Below are positions 36,075-49,472 of a DNA stretch of 64,000 nucleotides, one piece after another. Source of the stretch: Sitta carolinensis (Eukaryota > Chordata > Aves > Passeriformes > Sittidae). The translations under genes were made by a program, and so were the position numbers. The first letter of the stretch is position 1. Every line of letters begins with the position of its first letter. The notes below the pieces were generated by a model. The model saw only the letters and a list, made by a program, of their open reading frames with translations. It ran no database searches and was not told the DNA's origin. The DNA is taken from assembly GCA_032173965.1 (NCBI GenBank), contig CM063313.1, positions 483,305-547,304 of the forward strand, written 5' to 3'.

Positions 36075-37000
36075 TAAAGAAAAGGTTGGGGGGTGAGTAA
36101 TAAAGGGGCTGTGGGGTATGTGGGGTACAAGGATGGCAACTTAATCTGCCCCAAACCTGAGCAGATAAAGCAGAAAACAATGTGAAAAACAAAGTTCACT
36201 TTCCTGGTAAATTAAAAAAAAATGTTTAATAGAGACAATAAGAGAAATAAAATAAACCAAAAGAAATACGGCTGGCTGGGTGTCTTGGCATACTGCCAAA
36301 AGCACACCGGTGTCTTGGACCCCCCCCCCTTGTTATCCTGTCCTTCATGCATGGACTTATGCACATTCACTTTTCCAGGAACTGCTCTGCATGGTCACTC
36401 CTTGGGTCCATCAAGTGCAATCCCACTTTTATTTGGTTATCATCTTTTTGATTTGGGCTTTGGTCCCTTTTTTCACAAGCAGTGAATGCTGAGAGTCACT
36501 TGGGCCTCTTTCAGAAGTTATCTTATCTATTCAGGCAGCTGAAACACACTGCACCTAAATTCCAAACTACAGTAAAGAAAAACTTTATACATCTATTCAG
36601 ACAGTTAAAACACACTAAAAACTACAGAAATAAACCTCATATTTATAACATTTATTCTAATATTTGCAAAAGGCCAATACCAAAATATGCATTTATAACA
36701 ACAACAATGCAAATCATCACTCACAAGAACAAAACATAGGACAGCACAAAATGGCAAACCCAAAAACTTTTAATAAAATCACCAGCAATTTCATTCTTTG
36801 TCAAATTTCCTTTCAGCTCTGAAAGTGTTTCAAGGCAGCAGTTGACAGTAATTAAATAGCATAAAATGTCACTATTTGCATGATGCACAGCTTTCTCAGA
36901 ATTCCTGTTTTATATATTAATAAATATGTATTCAAAAAGTACATGGAAATTCCCCATGAGCAGAAGGATGTGGTGCTTTCTCACATCCACATCTTCCAAC
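36075..37000. repeat. Direct repeat flanking the CDC25-like gene, right copy
   Basis: The first homologous block is at about 36075-36190 and the second at about 36720-37000, with roughly 500 bp between them not seen in the left copy at 28655-29035. It is in the same orientation as the left copy, and the pair brackets the whole CDC25-like gene and its promoter. Confidence 0.7.
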
Positions 37001-39262
37001 TGGATCTGCTCCTTACCCACAAGTATATCCTTTTCCTTAAGAAATTGTTCCTCCAGGACATGGGCATCAAAACATCCCTCTGAGCTACAAACAACGTCCT
37101 GCCTGGCACCTCAGGGGTTTCACAGGAGACAGAGATTGAGGGATTCAAGATGGTCCCTGAACTCCAGTGGGATCGTCAGGAAAAACAGCCCAGGAATTAG
37201 GATAAGATTATTGTCCTTCAAAAGCTAATTTGCTCTTGAATTGTCGTTAAAAAGATAATAATAATAAAGACACCAAATGTAAAACCTTTCAGGGATTCAA
37301 ACACAGTTTAAAGCAAGAAAGTGAAAAATTTTTCACTGGCATCAAGCACGCAAAAAAGAGTCAAAAGGGGAATCCCATTTTTAAACTATTAAAAGAAGTA
37401 TCTCTGAGTTTCTGAATCAAATATTTTAGCACAAACTAAAAGTAGAAAAGAAAAAAAAAATCAACAAAACCAACCAACCAATCTGTGCAGTCAGTACCTC
37501 AAGATTTTATCTTCAGTGTTCTGTAGACACATTCCAGGGGAAATGTAATTGAGGTTAAATTTTAACCAAAATGGAAAACAAATGTGGATAATGAGTCTTG
37601 AAAGCCCTAAATACAAGTTAAACAAACAGGAAGCTTCCCTAATCTCATGACAGGACTAAACCATACAGAAAAAAGCATTCAATAAACCTGCATCAATTTC
37701 CAGGCCGCAATCACCTTCAGACTTTCCTACAATTATATCTCTGGGCCAAGATATTCTTTTTTTTCCTGAAGTATATGTTTGGTTCTAAAAGGTATCTTAA
37801 AAGCAAGCCAAAAATCTGTTACCAGAGTGTTACCAAGGATGCTGAGCACTTCTGCAGCCAGGGTGGGACTGCACATTGACTTGCTGCCCATTTCCAATTT
37901 GTACTGAACACTGGCCAAGCTTCTCACTCTCCTGGAGCTTAAAAGGTTTCCAGCCTGAAGGGTATACACCATCTATTATATTGCTTTTTCTAAAGATGAT
38001 GAACAATCTGACAAATTGAAATTCCTGGTACAAAGCTCTAAACCAAAAACTTCCTATCAGGTAGTAATGCCTTTAATTACATAGGGAAAATACTGGCTGA
38101 ACCTGAAACAACCTTCTGGAAATCTTAAGTACTGCAGTCCAGAAATTTAGTAACTCCTCAGCTTTGGCCACATCCAGCATCTCCTCTGAGAAATGATCTC
38201 CACTCCCTGTAGTACCTGAAGGTTTCTTCCTTGGGTAAATATAGTGTTCAGAAATAATTCATATAGCACATGATTCATGTTTTCAAAGAAATCCCTTGTT
38301 AAATATTGAAACTCCCAGGAAAGCTAAAATAAGATATGACAACCGTTAATGGGCATGGAATATTTATCTTTATTATTGTTTTCTAAGAAGCGCATCCATA
38401 AGAGCAATTTTCAAAACTTGCTTGTTTTGAAATATGTCAGGTGTGCTCTGCCTGCTGACATCTCTGTGTATGATCTGTGTTGCTGGATAGTAGTGCTGTG
38501 CTAAATTTAACTTCTTTTATCACTGAACTAAGAGAACTGATATATGTATTTATAAATAATCATGGATCTTTTCCAGGAAATTGTTTTGCAAAACCACCCA
38601 AACAATTTTCCATCTAAAATGACACAGCTGGTGCCATGGTAATGCAGACAGCCTTTAAATTGACACGTTTCCATCTTTTGTCTTTTTGAGGAAATAGCAC
38701 CTGTCAGTTTGAAGGGGTTGTTTGCATGCACACTTTGAACATTCATCACATCACATGGTAGTCCTGTGGTTCTTCATTTACACACAAAGTTCAAGCCTGG
38801 AGTAGGGTGGGATAAGCTTCTTTCCAGGTATGCAGGATACTCATGACATCTCTGGGAAAATAATTGAATTCCAAAGCACAAATTGACAACTACTTGTTGA
38901 CAGTTTTCCATTGCTCAAAACAAGTAAAAATAAACAGACACCTAATATTTGGACACTGTAGTGACATTTATACCAACAAGTTTTGTTCCTTACAGGACTA
39001 CGTAAATTAGTTCCCACTATAGTAGAGAAAATCCATATTTTAGCTACATAGCCAAGGCCCCCATATGTATTTGAACTGCACTCTCAGAGAGCTGTGCTCT
39101 TAAAGCCATGATTAGCACAAGCTTAGAACCCAGTGTGGCCAGGTTTTGACAGCATGCTGCTTTTTCTTCCTATGTCTTAAAAGAAAATAAAGACACATTG
39201 CTGGGATACCTCTGCAGGCATACTATGAGGTTTGTATGAATTACTACACAGCTGCGATCTTG
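37001..39262. other. AT-rich intergenic DNA, no gene recognised
   Basis: More than 2 kb with no recognisable exon. Open frames near 37.7-38.0 and 38.5-38.7 kb are short and unsupported. Confidence 0.4.
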
Positions 39263-39267
39263 GATGA

Positions 39268-40592
39268 TGTGGTGATTTAAAAAAGAAAATGAGGGGTTTT
39301 TTTGGAATTCAGTAGTCAAACCAATGAGTGCTCAGGTTTAAAGATTGGCACCTGGTGTGGCCACTGAGGACAAGGATCCGCCTCTGAGAACACAGGGCTT
39401 AAAAGCAGGGGGCTCCCAGGAGAACTCTCTCTTGGTTCCGGTCCCTGAGGACGGGCGGATCTCCCCTGCCCAGCTGGGCGGGGAGGGGAAGCCATGCGGC
39501 CTGGGCGAGGTAGGCTGGAGCCTTGGGCAGAGAGGGGGAGAGGAAGATCCTGCAGGATGGAAGGGTGGAGAGAGTACAAGAACCTTGAGAGGCATCAGGC
39601 AGCCTCCTTCCCCCCTGGAGAGAGAGAGAGAGAGAAACTGTGTCTGTGCCAATTTGGTATCGGCAGCCGGGCAGCACGGCTGAAAGAGTGAAGAGGAAGA
39701 GGCACGAAAAGTACTAACAACTTGCTGTGGGAGTTTGGACAGGCACAGTCCAAGGTTTTAACTTTTTTTTTGTAGATGATGGAAACTTTATAAATGCTAA
39801 TCCTCCTGGATCTGAAGAAGGAAGATAAAGAAAACTAAGCAGAAATGATGAAAGTTCATGCAAGTGGAAGATTGTCAACGAATGCTAAAAAGAATCCTAG
39901 GTGGGAGGAGATGATGGAGTGGCCTTTGGCTGGACTTTTTCTTGTAAAGCCATGGACGGACTTTTTTTTTTTTTTTTGTGACATAGAAACTGCATCTGGG
40001 GAGAGGCATTGGCTTGGAGCCAAGAGTGGACGGTGGAAAGTGGTGTGGGCAGAGATGAGAGGAAGAGCTCTGTTCTCAAGGCCCCTTGGCCCCAGGGGGT
40101 GAAATTTGGGGGGGGACTGGTGTCCCAGAATTTGAGAAGCTGTCGTTTTTTGGAACTGACCAAAGCATCTTTAAAAAGAGAAACCCTAAAAACAGTTCTG
40201 GTCCATGCACAGTGGTGAGAGCACTGGACATGGAAGAAGATGGTGCAAGAAGGACTCCTATCTCTCCTTAATGAACTGAGTACTGATTATCAAAAAGGCG
40301 GTAATGGACTGAAAATTAATTATCTGAAAAATGGTAACTTGATTGGAAATTTTTAGTTTGTTTTATTGTGTTGAGAACTAGGGTGGGGGGAGGAGGAAGA
40401 GTGTTTTTTAAAGTTTTCATTTTCTTCTGTATGTGTCTTCTTTACATATTATAAGTAATAAAGTTCTTCTTTTCTTTTGCTTTCTAAATTAGAAACTGTT
40501 TTGCTCTGGTTTTGGTCACATCTCACAGCAAACACCAGGGACAGTATATCTTCATGGGGGCACTGGCCTTGTGCCAGCGTCAAACCTTGACA
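39268..40592 (+). mobile_element. Solo LTR with perfect 5-bp target duplication
   Basis: The segment starts TGTGGTGATTT and ends AACCTTGACA. It is flanked by identical GATGA pentamers (39263-39267 and 40593-40597). A polyadenylation signal lies near 40457 (AGTAATAAAGTTC). The 3' third resembles that of the LTR at 10126-11579 (GGAAGAGTGTT..., AATAAAG..., GAAACTGTTTTGCTCTGG), so the two are related subfamilies. A 5-bp duplication suits class III ERVL. There is no internal retroviral sequence. Confidence 0.88.
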
Positions 40593-40675
40593 GATGATAA
40601 TTTTACTTTGTCATTGTTTCTCCTGTTTTGTGGACACTTAACCATATCCAGCGGCAACAAGTGGAGGAGAAGGAA

Positions 40676-40925
40676 GGGTGGAAAGAAGGAAGTGTCGAAG
40701 GAATGTCGAAGAGTGTCGGAAGGAAGTGTCGGAAGGAAGTGTCGGAAGGAAGTGTCGGAAGGAAGTGTCGGAAGGAAGTGTCGGAAGGAAGTGTCGGAAG
40801 GAAGTGTCGAAGGAAGTGTCAGGAAGTGTAGAAGGAAGGAAGTGTGGAAATGTGGAGGTGTGGAAGCGTGGAAGGAAGTGTAGGAAGTGTCGGAAGGAAG
40901 GAAGGAAGTGTCAGAAGGAAGGAAG
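40676..40925. repeat. 13-bp tandem repeat, GGAAGGAAGTGTC unit
   Basis: About ten near-perfect copies in the centre (40720-40815) decay outward into GGAA/GTGT-rich variants. It begins about 80 bp after the LTR's target-site duplication. The unit is not a multiple of three, so the short open frames across it are accidental. Confidence 0.9.
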
Positions 40926-40934
40926 GAACCCAGT

Positions 40935-41699
40935 ATATTCAATGAACTGCATAGAATATTTCTGATTTGAGTTATTTCATACCTAATTCATCTACAGAGA
41001 ACTTCATAAAATATGTTATTTACTTAATTTTCATTCAGGCAATATTACAACCCAGTAATTGTGTTCTGTGTTTCACTGTCTCTGTGATTTGTTTTGCGAA
41101 TTGTGTTCTGTGTTTGCACCACAGAGATGCAAAAAATGTGAATACAGGAGTTTTTCTTCCCACCAGCTCTAGGGAAATCATTAAGTGATCACCCCTACAA
41201 TTTTTAGGCTACATTGACCGCAAGATGACACTTCACAGAAGACTGTTTAGTGGAGTTGCAAAACAAGTGTGGGGTGGGGTTTTTGTGGGGGTTTTTGGTG
41301 GTTCTTTGTTAGTTTGTTTTTATTTCTCTTGTAGAAAGCTACATTTCTTAATGTCATAAAGGTCACCTTAATATATCACTTAGGCCATAATTTGAGAAGC
41401 AAATGTCTCTGGCAGATTGGATAAACATCATTTTAATAGTGATTTATTTTCAGTTTTTCCTCCCCAAAAAGACATTTGCTGCTTTTCATGGGACAGCCAT
41501 GGAAAACTATAGAAATTTTGCTTTTACTGCATATGCAATAGATGCAGACTACATGAGAAGTTTCTTTTTCAAAACTACTGATAGCTCTTTCAGCTGAAGA
41601 AAATGTTTCTCCCCCTTAATAGCAGAAGAATTACTATTTTATAGTTAAATCTTACTGATTTCAGCCAGATGACAGTCTTAGTAATATGCTTCCAGACTG
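40935..41699. other. Intergenic DNA, nothing recognised
   Basis: AT-rich sequence between two simple repeats. No gene is supported. Confidence 0.4.
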
Positions 41700-41790
41700 A
41701 AATATTTATATTTATATTTATATTTATATTTATATTTATATTTATATTTATATTTATATTTATATTTATATTTATATTTATATTTATTTA
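41700..41790. repeat. Hexanucleotide microsatellite (TTTATA)n
   Basis: About fourteen uninterrupted copies of a six-base AT unit. Confidence 0.95.
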
Positions 41791-44700
41791 TTTAAGAGGA
41801 ACCCTTATTAATGCTGAAAAATATACCAACAAATGATCAGAAGAAACCTCCTGAATAAGAAACGAACCTCAATCAAGGAACTAGATTATTCTATATTGAT
41901 AACAACAACAACAAAGATTCAAATAAAACTCAGCTGCTTTTAGATTTAATTTCACAGAGAGGCAATACAAAATGGTCAGGCATCAAGCAGCCTCTTTGAC
42001 AATACAGAAACAGATGACATCAGTTTTCATATACACAGGAGAAAACACAAAAGCCATGTTACCTGATTTATGTACCATGAAAAAACATATGATCCTGCTT
42101 TTTGGATTAGTTTGAACAATTTAAATAGAGGTCAGTGTAGCCATTGCTCTTTTTTGTGCCAGCCAGGTGCTCAAAGCCCAGAAAAGGCCCTTTTTCAGGA
42201 AGAGAAGCCAACAAACCCTTTCAACCCATAAAGTGCTTTCCTAACAGAGCCAAACAAGCTACTATTAGACTTTTCATGCTGCAATAAAGCTGTCAAAGAG
42301 TCCAGGCTGACACTGGTGATATGATTCATAGCAGCTTTAACATTTATTGAAAGAAATTGTTATTGCAATTATAAAGCCACAGGAAAAGAATACTATTCTT
42401 TCACACAATTGTTTTGCTTGTTATTATACTTACAACTTCAAAAAATATTTTTTAATAGCACTAGCTTATGAAACTGACCTGCTTGCTCAGTTTTCTCATC
42501 CAAACTTATCCAAATTCCCTCACACTCCGGAAAAGCTTGAGGAAAAGACTTCCCACACCTGGAACCATTTTGTGAGAGAAACAGAGGAGAGAACCATGCT
42601 TCCAAGCCTTGGGCATACAGCACTGGGATGTTTCACAGGAGAGGCAAAATCCCCTCTGACACCTCCTCCCTCTTCTGTCACCCTTCTCATGGAAGGGAAC
42701 CAGGGCTCCAGTTCAGAACTTATTTCCAGGCTCGAACATGAGGGGTTTGGGTACATTCGGCTGCCAGCAATGCCCAGCACCCTGATTTTAGCTGCTGAGC
42801 AGCCTCCTAAAATGGATGTTCGTAATGAAATCAATAATTTTCAGCTTGCACAACTTAATTATATTAAATTATGATGCATTAGTAGGATGTAGAGGAAAAT
42901 TTTAGATGTGCTGATGGTTGTTTTCCATTAATGTGCTCTAATCTTTGTCAAAGTCCTGCCCACAGTGATCTTTAACCCTTTAAAAGCTGGGAGTATTTGA
43001 AGTTATATACAAGCCACACTTAGAAGAAAACCTCCTGTTTGTTCACAATCTGAAAGCACTGATTAAACATTAAGTTAATACACAATATCCTATGACCTGT
43101 TAAAATATGGTGGGGGGAAAAAAATAACATCAAAGCAAATTAACTTTCAATAAAGTGTTGCCACAACAGTTCATCTGTCACATAATGCATTCCCTCACTT
43201 GTAATTATGAAGGACTATTTATTTATTTGTTAATTTCTTTAACATTTCCCTTGAAATGGTAAAAGGTTGAGTCTCCAGTCTACAAGTTCATTAGACCCTC
43301 TGGTATCCGTGGCACCTGCTTTGCTTTGGGTCTGTGTTATTGTAACAAAACATTAAACCTGACTCTTTCTTCAGGAGTCTTTATAGCCTATGTTAAAGCT
43401 TCACCAGGCTTTTGTGCTCCCCAGCTACATAATCTGCTGCCATAAAATAATGATGATAATATTATATCACTAAGTAATTTTTCATTACAGAGAAGTACGT
43501 AACACCATGAGAAATGGGTAATATAACCTACACTGTCACCCGTTGTGATGTGGCTGTGAAATACACAACCACTGAATAGCAAGCAAAATCAAGGATTATG
43601 ATAATGTTTCATCATAATCATTTTAAACACGTTGCTGATCAAGTAATTTTGACATGAAAACAGCATGACAGTAAATGCATATTCCCTGAAACTCCTTCCC
43701 TCTGTTTATTTGAGCAGTGTTGCAAAGAAGCCAGGAAGCAATTTTCCTGGTGGGTTGCCAGAAAGAGGGATTTCTCTCCAGGACGCTGTGCTCACACCAG
43801 TGCTGAAAAGCAAGCTTTCTGTGTGATACCCTTATCCCACCACTGCCAGGGGGGCGAGGTTATAAAAGCCACCTGCAAAGGTTTTAGGCTTCCCACAACT
43901 CCCCTCATGTACCTGCAGCCACCCAGTGTTAGGCTCAGCTCTGCAATATCCTCCATAAATTATTGCATTTGCTTCAACTTTGTGTGTGTTGACCCATACT
44001 TCTTCTGGGACATGCTTAGCTAGCTCTTTACCCTATACATGATCAGGAAACCAAACCAGACATGCTCATTTCACTGCAGATCCTTGCAAATTGAGTTTTC
44101 CAGAACTGCTGGATCTTGCTAGCAACTCAGAGCTCATTAGGGAATCTAATTTAACATCCTGGCAGTGTACAACTGCTTCCTGCATAATGCATGGATACAC
44201 GGCAGTCCCTGGATTTGGAAGCCCCCCAGCAATGGAGCTCCCACTGTTTCAACTGGCAACTGAGTGCAACTATCTGAAAGGAAATAGTGACATTTTTTTC
44301 CTCTGGTTTCCTCTGCTAGAGCACACTGCTCTTTTTTACATCTATTCTAGGCATCTAACAAACTAGCAAAGGGCAGTTTGACTCCTGAGAGCCCATGACA
44401 TGAAATCTTTTACTGGAAAAAATAAACCCAAGTCAATCTCCAGTCTTCAAGGGCACCTCCTGTACCAGCTCCAGCTGGGAACAGCCCTGTTCAGAGTGAG
44501 CTGGGCTGTGTGGCTCAGTGCTCCCTGGATGCAGACAGTCCATGACTGCTGACAGAAATATGATGAATAGAAGAGAAATATGTCTCTCTACTATTCCAGC
44601 CTAGAGTCAGGAGATGATCTTCCCAGGCTCCGGTGTGACCAAACTGAGGTTCCTGCTCTCCAAGAGGTGGCAGATAATCAGCCTTTGGCAAAAAGGTCAT

Positions 44701-46679
44701 CTTCTGCCTTTGTGTTTCATTTATGGAAAGTGTAGGACAGGGTCAGAATACCCATTTCCTGCTCTCCAGATTTGTGTTATCTCGTCATGTCCAGCCATAC
44801 TGTGGGCTTTTTTTCTTGCTGCCAATCTTTAGCCCAGCAAGATCTGGGGAGTTGAGGGGTCAGGTCCATCATCCACTGCTGCTCTTCTAAGAGGGCACAC
44901 AAGAATACATAACACTGCCTTCACAGACGTGCAGAAATGTGACTTTAAACCCTTTTGTAATTCTTTTCTTGTCAACCAGGCTCACACACCCTGAATTTTG
45001 CTTTTTACCTTACCTCAGTCACTGTAGTCCTAATTTTTTCTTTTCTTTGAACACACAGGAGGTCTTCATGCCACATATAAAACTCAGTTTGGGCTTCTTC
45101 ACAATTTCCTTCTCCATTACTTGCCTTAAGCCCCTTCTCTACCCCACACTCTCACTTAACCCTTGCTGGTTGTGCCTCCCCCTATTTCCTGCTGTTCCAT
45201 CACTCTTCAAGTCAAATCCATGGCCCCAGCCTTGCACACCACGTATGAGCCACACCTCTCCTCCACCCAGACCTTTCCTCCATGTCACTTATCTTCCATC
45301 TCACTGTGTGACCTGAGGGGTCACACAGCCAAGGCTGCATACCCCAACTCTGCTCCTGAAACATGGGGCAAAGTTCCTCACCTTTCCATCTCTCCCTCTC
45401 TCTCCCTCTCTCTCTCTCTGTGTCATTTTTCAAGCCAGATATAAAATCTGTCTGTCTCACAGATTAAACTTAATGTGAGAGAAAGAAAAAGAGAATGAAA
45501 GCCATCTCCAACTCTGGCTTGCCCTGATAGCAGGTGGTGAAGTATATTGCAATCTCTGTCCAGTCTTTTACAAGATCAGTTGATGGCCATGTAGTACTGG
45601 TGCTATTTTAAGCTTTAATCTCTTTGCTTTCTGGTGGCAACAGTGAAAGTGGGTGCGTTGCTATCTCCTTGCACATCTGTGCTGCAGTTCCTCTCTCTAT
45701 GGAGGAAACCAGAGGTACCACGCCCTACAAAATGCCATGGTGGGATTTTCAACTGCTCTAGGCTCTAACCTCCTCAGCAAGCAAAGTGGAGGGCAGAAAT
45801 GCACCTTCGAGTACTTTTAATCATCTCACCTTGAAATTACTTGAACAAGGACACTTATGTAAGTTGGGGTTGAACTTCACTCTTCAAGTACCTTTAAGGT
45901 GGAAGTGGTAGATGCAGGGTCCCTTGTTAGCATTGCATTCTCCACAAGACAACAAAATCATAAATAGAAGCAGCAATTTGTCTACATTTCATTCAGAGGC
46001 AAAACCAGGACTCAGGTCTTGTGGTGATGTGGCAGAAGCCCCGGGATGATGCAGGTCACGTCAAACCCAGCAGAAGTGTTTGCAAATTCACACCCTCTAT
46101 CTCTCTGGCTTGTGCTTGCTCTTCAGACCTTTCATAAAGTTGTCCAAATGTGCCCAACAACTTACATTGGCCTGAGCAAAACTGCAGCTACTTTAGAAGA
46201 GGACACGCCCCCAGGAGGACGGGGTAAAAACATTACTAAACATAGATGCTCCTCGGAATAGAGCCAGTGACTCATTTGGCCGACAAAAGGCAGGCTTTTC
46301 CAGCCAGGCACGGGCGAATCGCCTTCTCCTCGGCCGGGCAGACTGACAGGGACACAGTGCCATCAGCCGGGCACATTCAGCCACCGGCCCAGCGCTTTCC
46401 CACCCGGAGAGAAAGCGGAGTCCCACCAGGGACTCCACACAACCGCATGTTTTCCCTGGGGAAGCTCTTTGCGGCAGACAACAGCGCACGCAGAGCCTGT
46501 GCCTGCCCGAGGCGAGCAGGGCAGCCAGGCTGCAGCACAAAACCAGGATTAACAGGTCTTGTGCCCCTTAAGAGGACAGCAGCTAATCCTTGCTACGAAG
46601 GAGCTTTAGGGACCTCGTGTCCTGCAAGGTGCACCTCGCCATCCACTAGCACTTGTTACCTGGAAGTTGGCATGTGTGC
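41791..46679. other. Intergenic DNA, no gene recognised
   Basis: About 4.9 kb. A CT-rich stretch lies at 45384-45422 and a moderately GC-rich segment at 46190-46640. No exon or RNA gene can be supported. The longest open frames (42347-42874 and 46246-46755, plus) match nothing I recognise. Confidence 0.4.
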
Positions 46680-47226
46680 TGTTTTGGGCTGGGCAGAATT
46701 AATTTTATTCAGAGTAGCTAGACTGCTGGACAGAGCTGTTTTGGCTCTGTGCTGAAAACGGTGTTGATAATCCAGAGATCTTTTTTTATTGCTGAAGAGG
46801 ACTTCCACAGTATCAAGTCCTTCCCTGCTTCTCACACTGCCCTGCCAGCGAGGGGCTGCACAAGGATTTGGGAGGAGGCACAGCTGGGAGAGCTGATCCC
46901 AGATGACCAGGGTATATTCCAGACCATATGGTGTCGGGGTCAGCATGCGGAGAAGGAAGGGGGTGTTTTTGGAGTGATGGCCTTTGTCTTCCCAAGCCTT
47001 GATGGAGCCCAGCTTTCCAGGGGAAGGCTGAACACCTGCCCACAGTGAATGAATTCCTTGTTTTGCTTTCCTTGTGGTGCTTTTTTTTCCCCTTATTAAA
47101 CTGTATTTATCTCATCTCATGAGTTTTCTCACATTTACCCTTCTAATTCTATCCCAATCCTGTTGGAGGGATGGGGAGTGAGCAGTTGCAAGGGGTTCAT
47201 TGTTGGCTGGCGTTAAATCAGTGACA
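46680..47226 (+). mobile_element. Solo LTR of a common avian ERVL family
   Basis: It starts TGTTTTGGGCTGGG and contains the family landmarks GAGTAGCTAGACT, GTGCTGAAAACGGTGTTGATAA, TATTCCAGACCATATGG and GGAGTGATGGCCTTTGTCTT. An ATTAAA-type polyadenylation region and GAGTTTTCTCACATTTACCC follow, and it ends near GTTAAATCAGTGACA. The exact ends are uncertain by a few bases and no clear target duplication is visible. No coding capacity remains. Confidence 0.8.
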
Positions 47227-48060
47227 TCAGTGGTGGCCCTGGCGCTACTTTCAGCAATCGGCCATGGAGGCAAAAGCTTCTGCCCACAATTTACTTTGAA
47301 ACCTCTTAAAATGAAAGGGGAGGTCCATGTGACAAGCTGGAGAAACAGTATTCCTTAATCTTTAATGGCCAGAGGGGTGCAGCTGACGGTATAGCCCAGC
47401 AAAGTGCAGACAGCCTTGAAAACCTCATTAATTATGCTCCCTCTCTTCCAAACCACATTTGGCCTCTCCACTGGAGTATGCCAGCACATCTCTCCCTGAA
47501 GGGAAGATCTCTTATTTTCTCTTCTCCTCTTACCTTCTGCTTCCTGAAAAAAATCCCAGGCAGCTGCACACCTTTTTCCCCAGGTGTGCTTGCTACTATG
47601 CCAGGTGGAAAGAATTCCTTTTCTTCTTTTTTCCCCTCTTTTTGTTCCCTCTGCTCCTCTGCAGTTTATCTCCTCACTGCCTGTCTTCTTGCTGCTGCTT
47701 GCAGGCTGCAGGGCTTCTCAAACATGGTTTTATAATGGAAGTGACTACTGGACTGTGTGGCTCTTGGCCAAGTCTTCATAGGCAGTGGCTAAGAAAATGT
47801 ACTTATTCCCTGCTCTCTGACATGGGTCAAAGCTTATTCCAATAGGTGCTTTGGCATGAGAGGAGCAACTTCAGAAACTGACAAAGTGATGTGATTTGAA
47901 GGACTCAGGCTTCAGCTTCATGGGTGGGTGACTCTTGAGCAATGTACACATAGTCTTTTTGTTTCTTTCCAGCAGTTCTCATGAACACCTCTGGCTCTGC
48001 TTCATTCAAGCCTTTTATGTGGGCATATCCTATTTATACAAATATATCCTCTCTCCTGAA
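47227..48060. other. Intergenic DNA, nothing recognised
   Basis: A pyrimidine-rich segment lies near 47515-47700. No gene is supported. Confidence 0.4.
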
Positions 48061-48062
48061 GA

Positions 48063-48065
<3 letters not shown>

Positions 48066-48122
<57 letters not shown>
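48066..48122. repeat. Dinucleotide microsatellite (CT)n
   Basis: About 27 uninterrupted CT repeats. Confidence 0.96.
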
Positions 48123-48123
<1 letters not shown>

Positions 48124-49354
48124 CTCGGGGGTTGTTGAGGAACTTTCCAGCCCGACCAGTCAGGAGTTTCTCTGGGAGTCACACTCCCAGTATCCAAGTC
48201 TTTAACTGCTGGGACTGAACCTGTTTCACAGCACACAGTGAGAGAGGAAAGAAATTCACAGTAGTTACATGAAATTGAAGGCCAAACTTGACTCAGCTGT
48301 GTCCCTTTGAAACTTACCCAACAGAGTCAGTGGTAGGAAAATTAAATTCACAGAAGGGCAGTGTTAGCCTGTGTTACCAGACCAGCACAGGGCAGTGGAT
48401 GGCACACTCAGACAAAGGAGCTGACTTAAAATACAAATATGAAATGGTGTGTGGTGTACAAGGGAAAGTCACACATGGTAACAGTCTCAAGAGTATGAAA
48501 CCTAGGGATATGGAAACAGGAAGTGGAAGAGAAGGAATGTGGAATTTAACAGTGAAAGGTACTCTGGAGAGCACAAGCTACCTAACTGATCATCTTAGGT
48601 ATGGTTCTCTGTCACTTCTTCTGGATTTAAGCAGAAAATAACCTTTGTAAGAACATAAAGAGTACCAGGACCATGTACAGGTGTTTCTAACAAACCCACA
48701 AAATTATTCTGCATGGGGCAGGATGTTTATGTCCTCTGGAAGAGAGTGTCATTCAACAGCAGGTCAGAAATACTCTCCTCTAGGAGCTACAGGGCTCCTG
48801 TGGGGCAGCCTGTTCTGCATCCTGGGCCTTCCCAGATAACTGTGCTTACAGGAATCAGGTTTCTACCCAGGCAAACAGCAAAACGTCCAAATCCAAAGTG
48901 TTGTGACTGACAAAGGAGGTGCTCCATGCCAGATTTATTTTTTTCTTATTTTTGCTTCCCCACAGAAATACCCAAAGTTTGAACTCCAGGCTGCAGGGAG
49001 CAGGAGGGAGAGAGCTATCACAGACACTCTGCTACCTGGTACAGGATGTGTCCTTAAAGGATTTGGACTCCCAAGTTTTTCTGTCACATTGATGATGTGA
49101 AGCTGTAGATGAGGACAAAAAGATTTCACCCCACCTATCCTGATTTGTGATACACTAAGTGATGACTGTGGGTTTTACATCAATCTTGCTAAATTCTTTT
49201 CCTCCCTCCTTGTAGTTCCACTGGAGACAGCATTAGCAGTGACTTACAGTGATTTAAATGATAAAAATACTTTTTTTTAAACATTCAAAACCTCATTGGA
49301 CACCACTGAAGGTAGCACTAAGTGAATAGCAATTAAAATCTCAGGGTTTGGGTT
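48123..49354. other. Intergenic DNA, nothing recognised
   Basis: About 1.2 kb with short open frames only. Confidence 0.4.
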
Positions 49355-49472
49355 TTTTTTAATCTCATCCCACAAGTTTTCTCACTTTTACGCTTCTGGT
49401 TGCCTCCCCTATCCAGCTGGTGGGGCAGAGTGTGTGGCTGTGTGATGGTTGGTTGCCAGCTGGGGTTAAAAC
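49355..49472 (+). mobile_element. LTR 3'-end fragment, same family as 46680-47226
   Basis: TCATCCCACAAGTTTTCTCACTTTTAC and, near the end, GCCAGCTGGGGTTAAAACTACA match the last ~115 bp of that LTR family. The rest of the element is missing. Confidence 0.7.

Noticed and set aside
28655..37000. Retroposed CDC25 flanked by LTRs
   Set aside because: The gene has at least 14 introns with GT/AG ends and a CpG promoter, so it was not copied from mRNA. The flanking blocks are diverged and do not have LTR features.
40512..40965. Lys/Glu/Gly-rich open frames
   Set aside because: They run through the 13-bp tandem repeat and have no independent support.
46246..46755. 169-codon open frame in a GC-richer segment
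   Set aside because: No recognisable domain or splice context, and its 3' end runs into the ERVL-type LTR starting at 46680.
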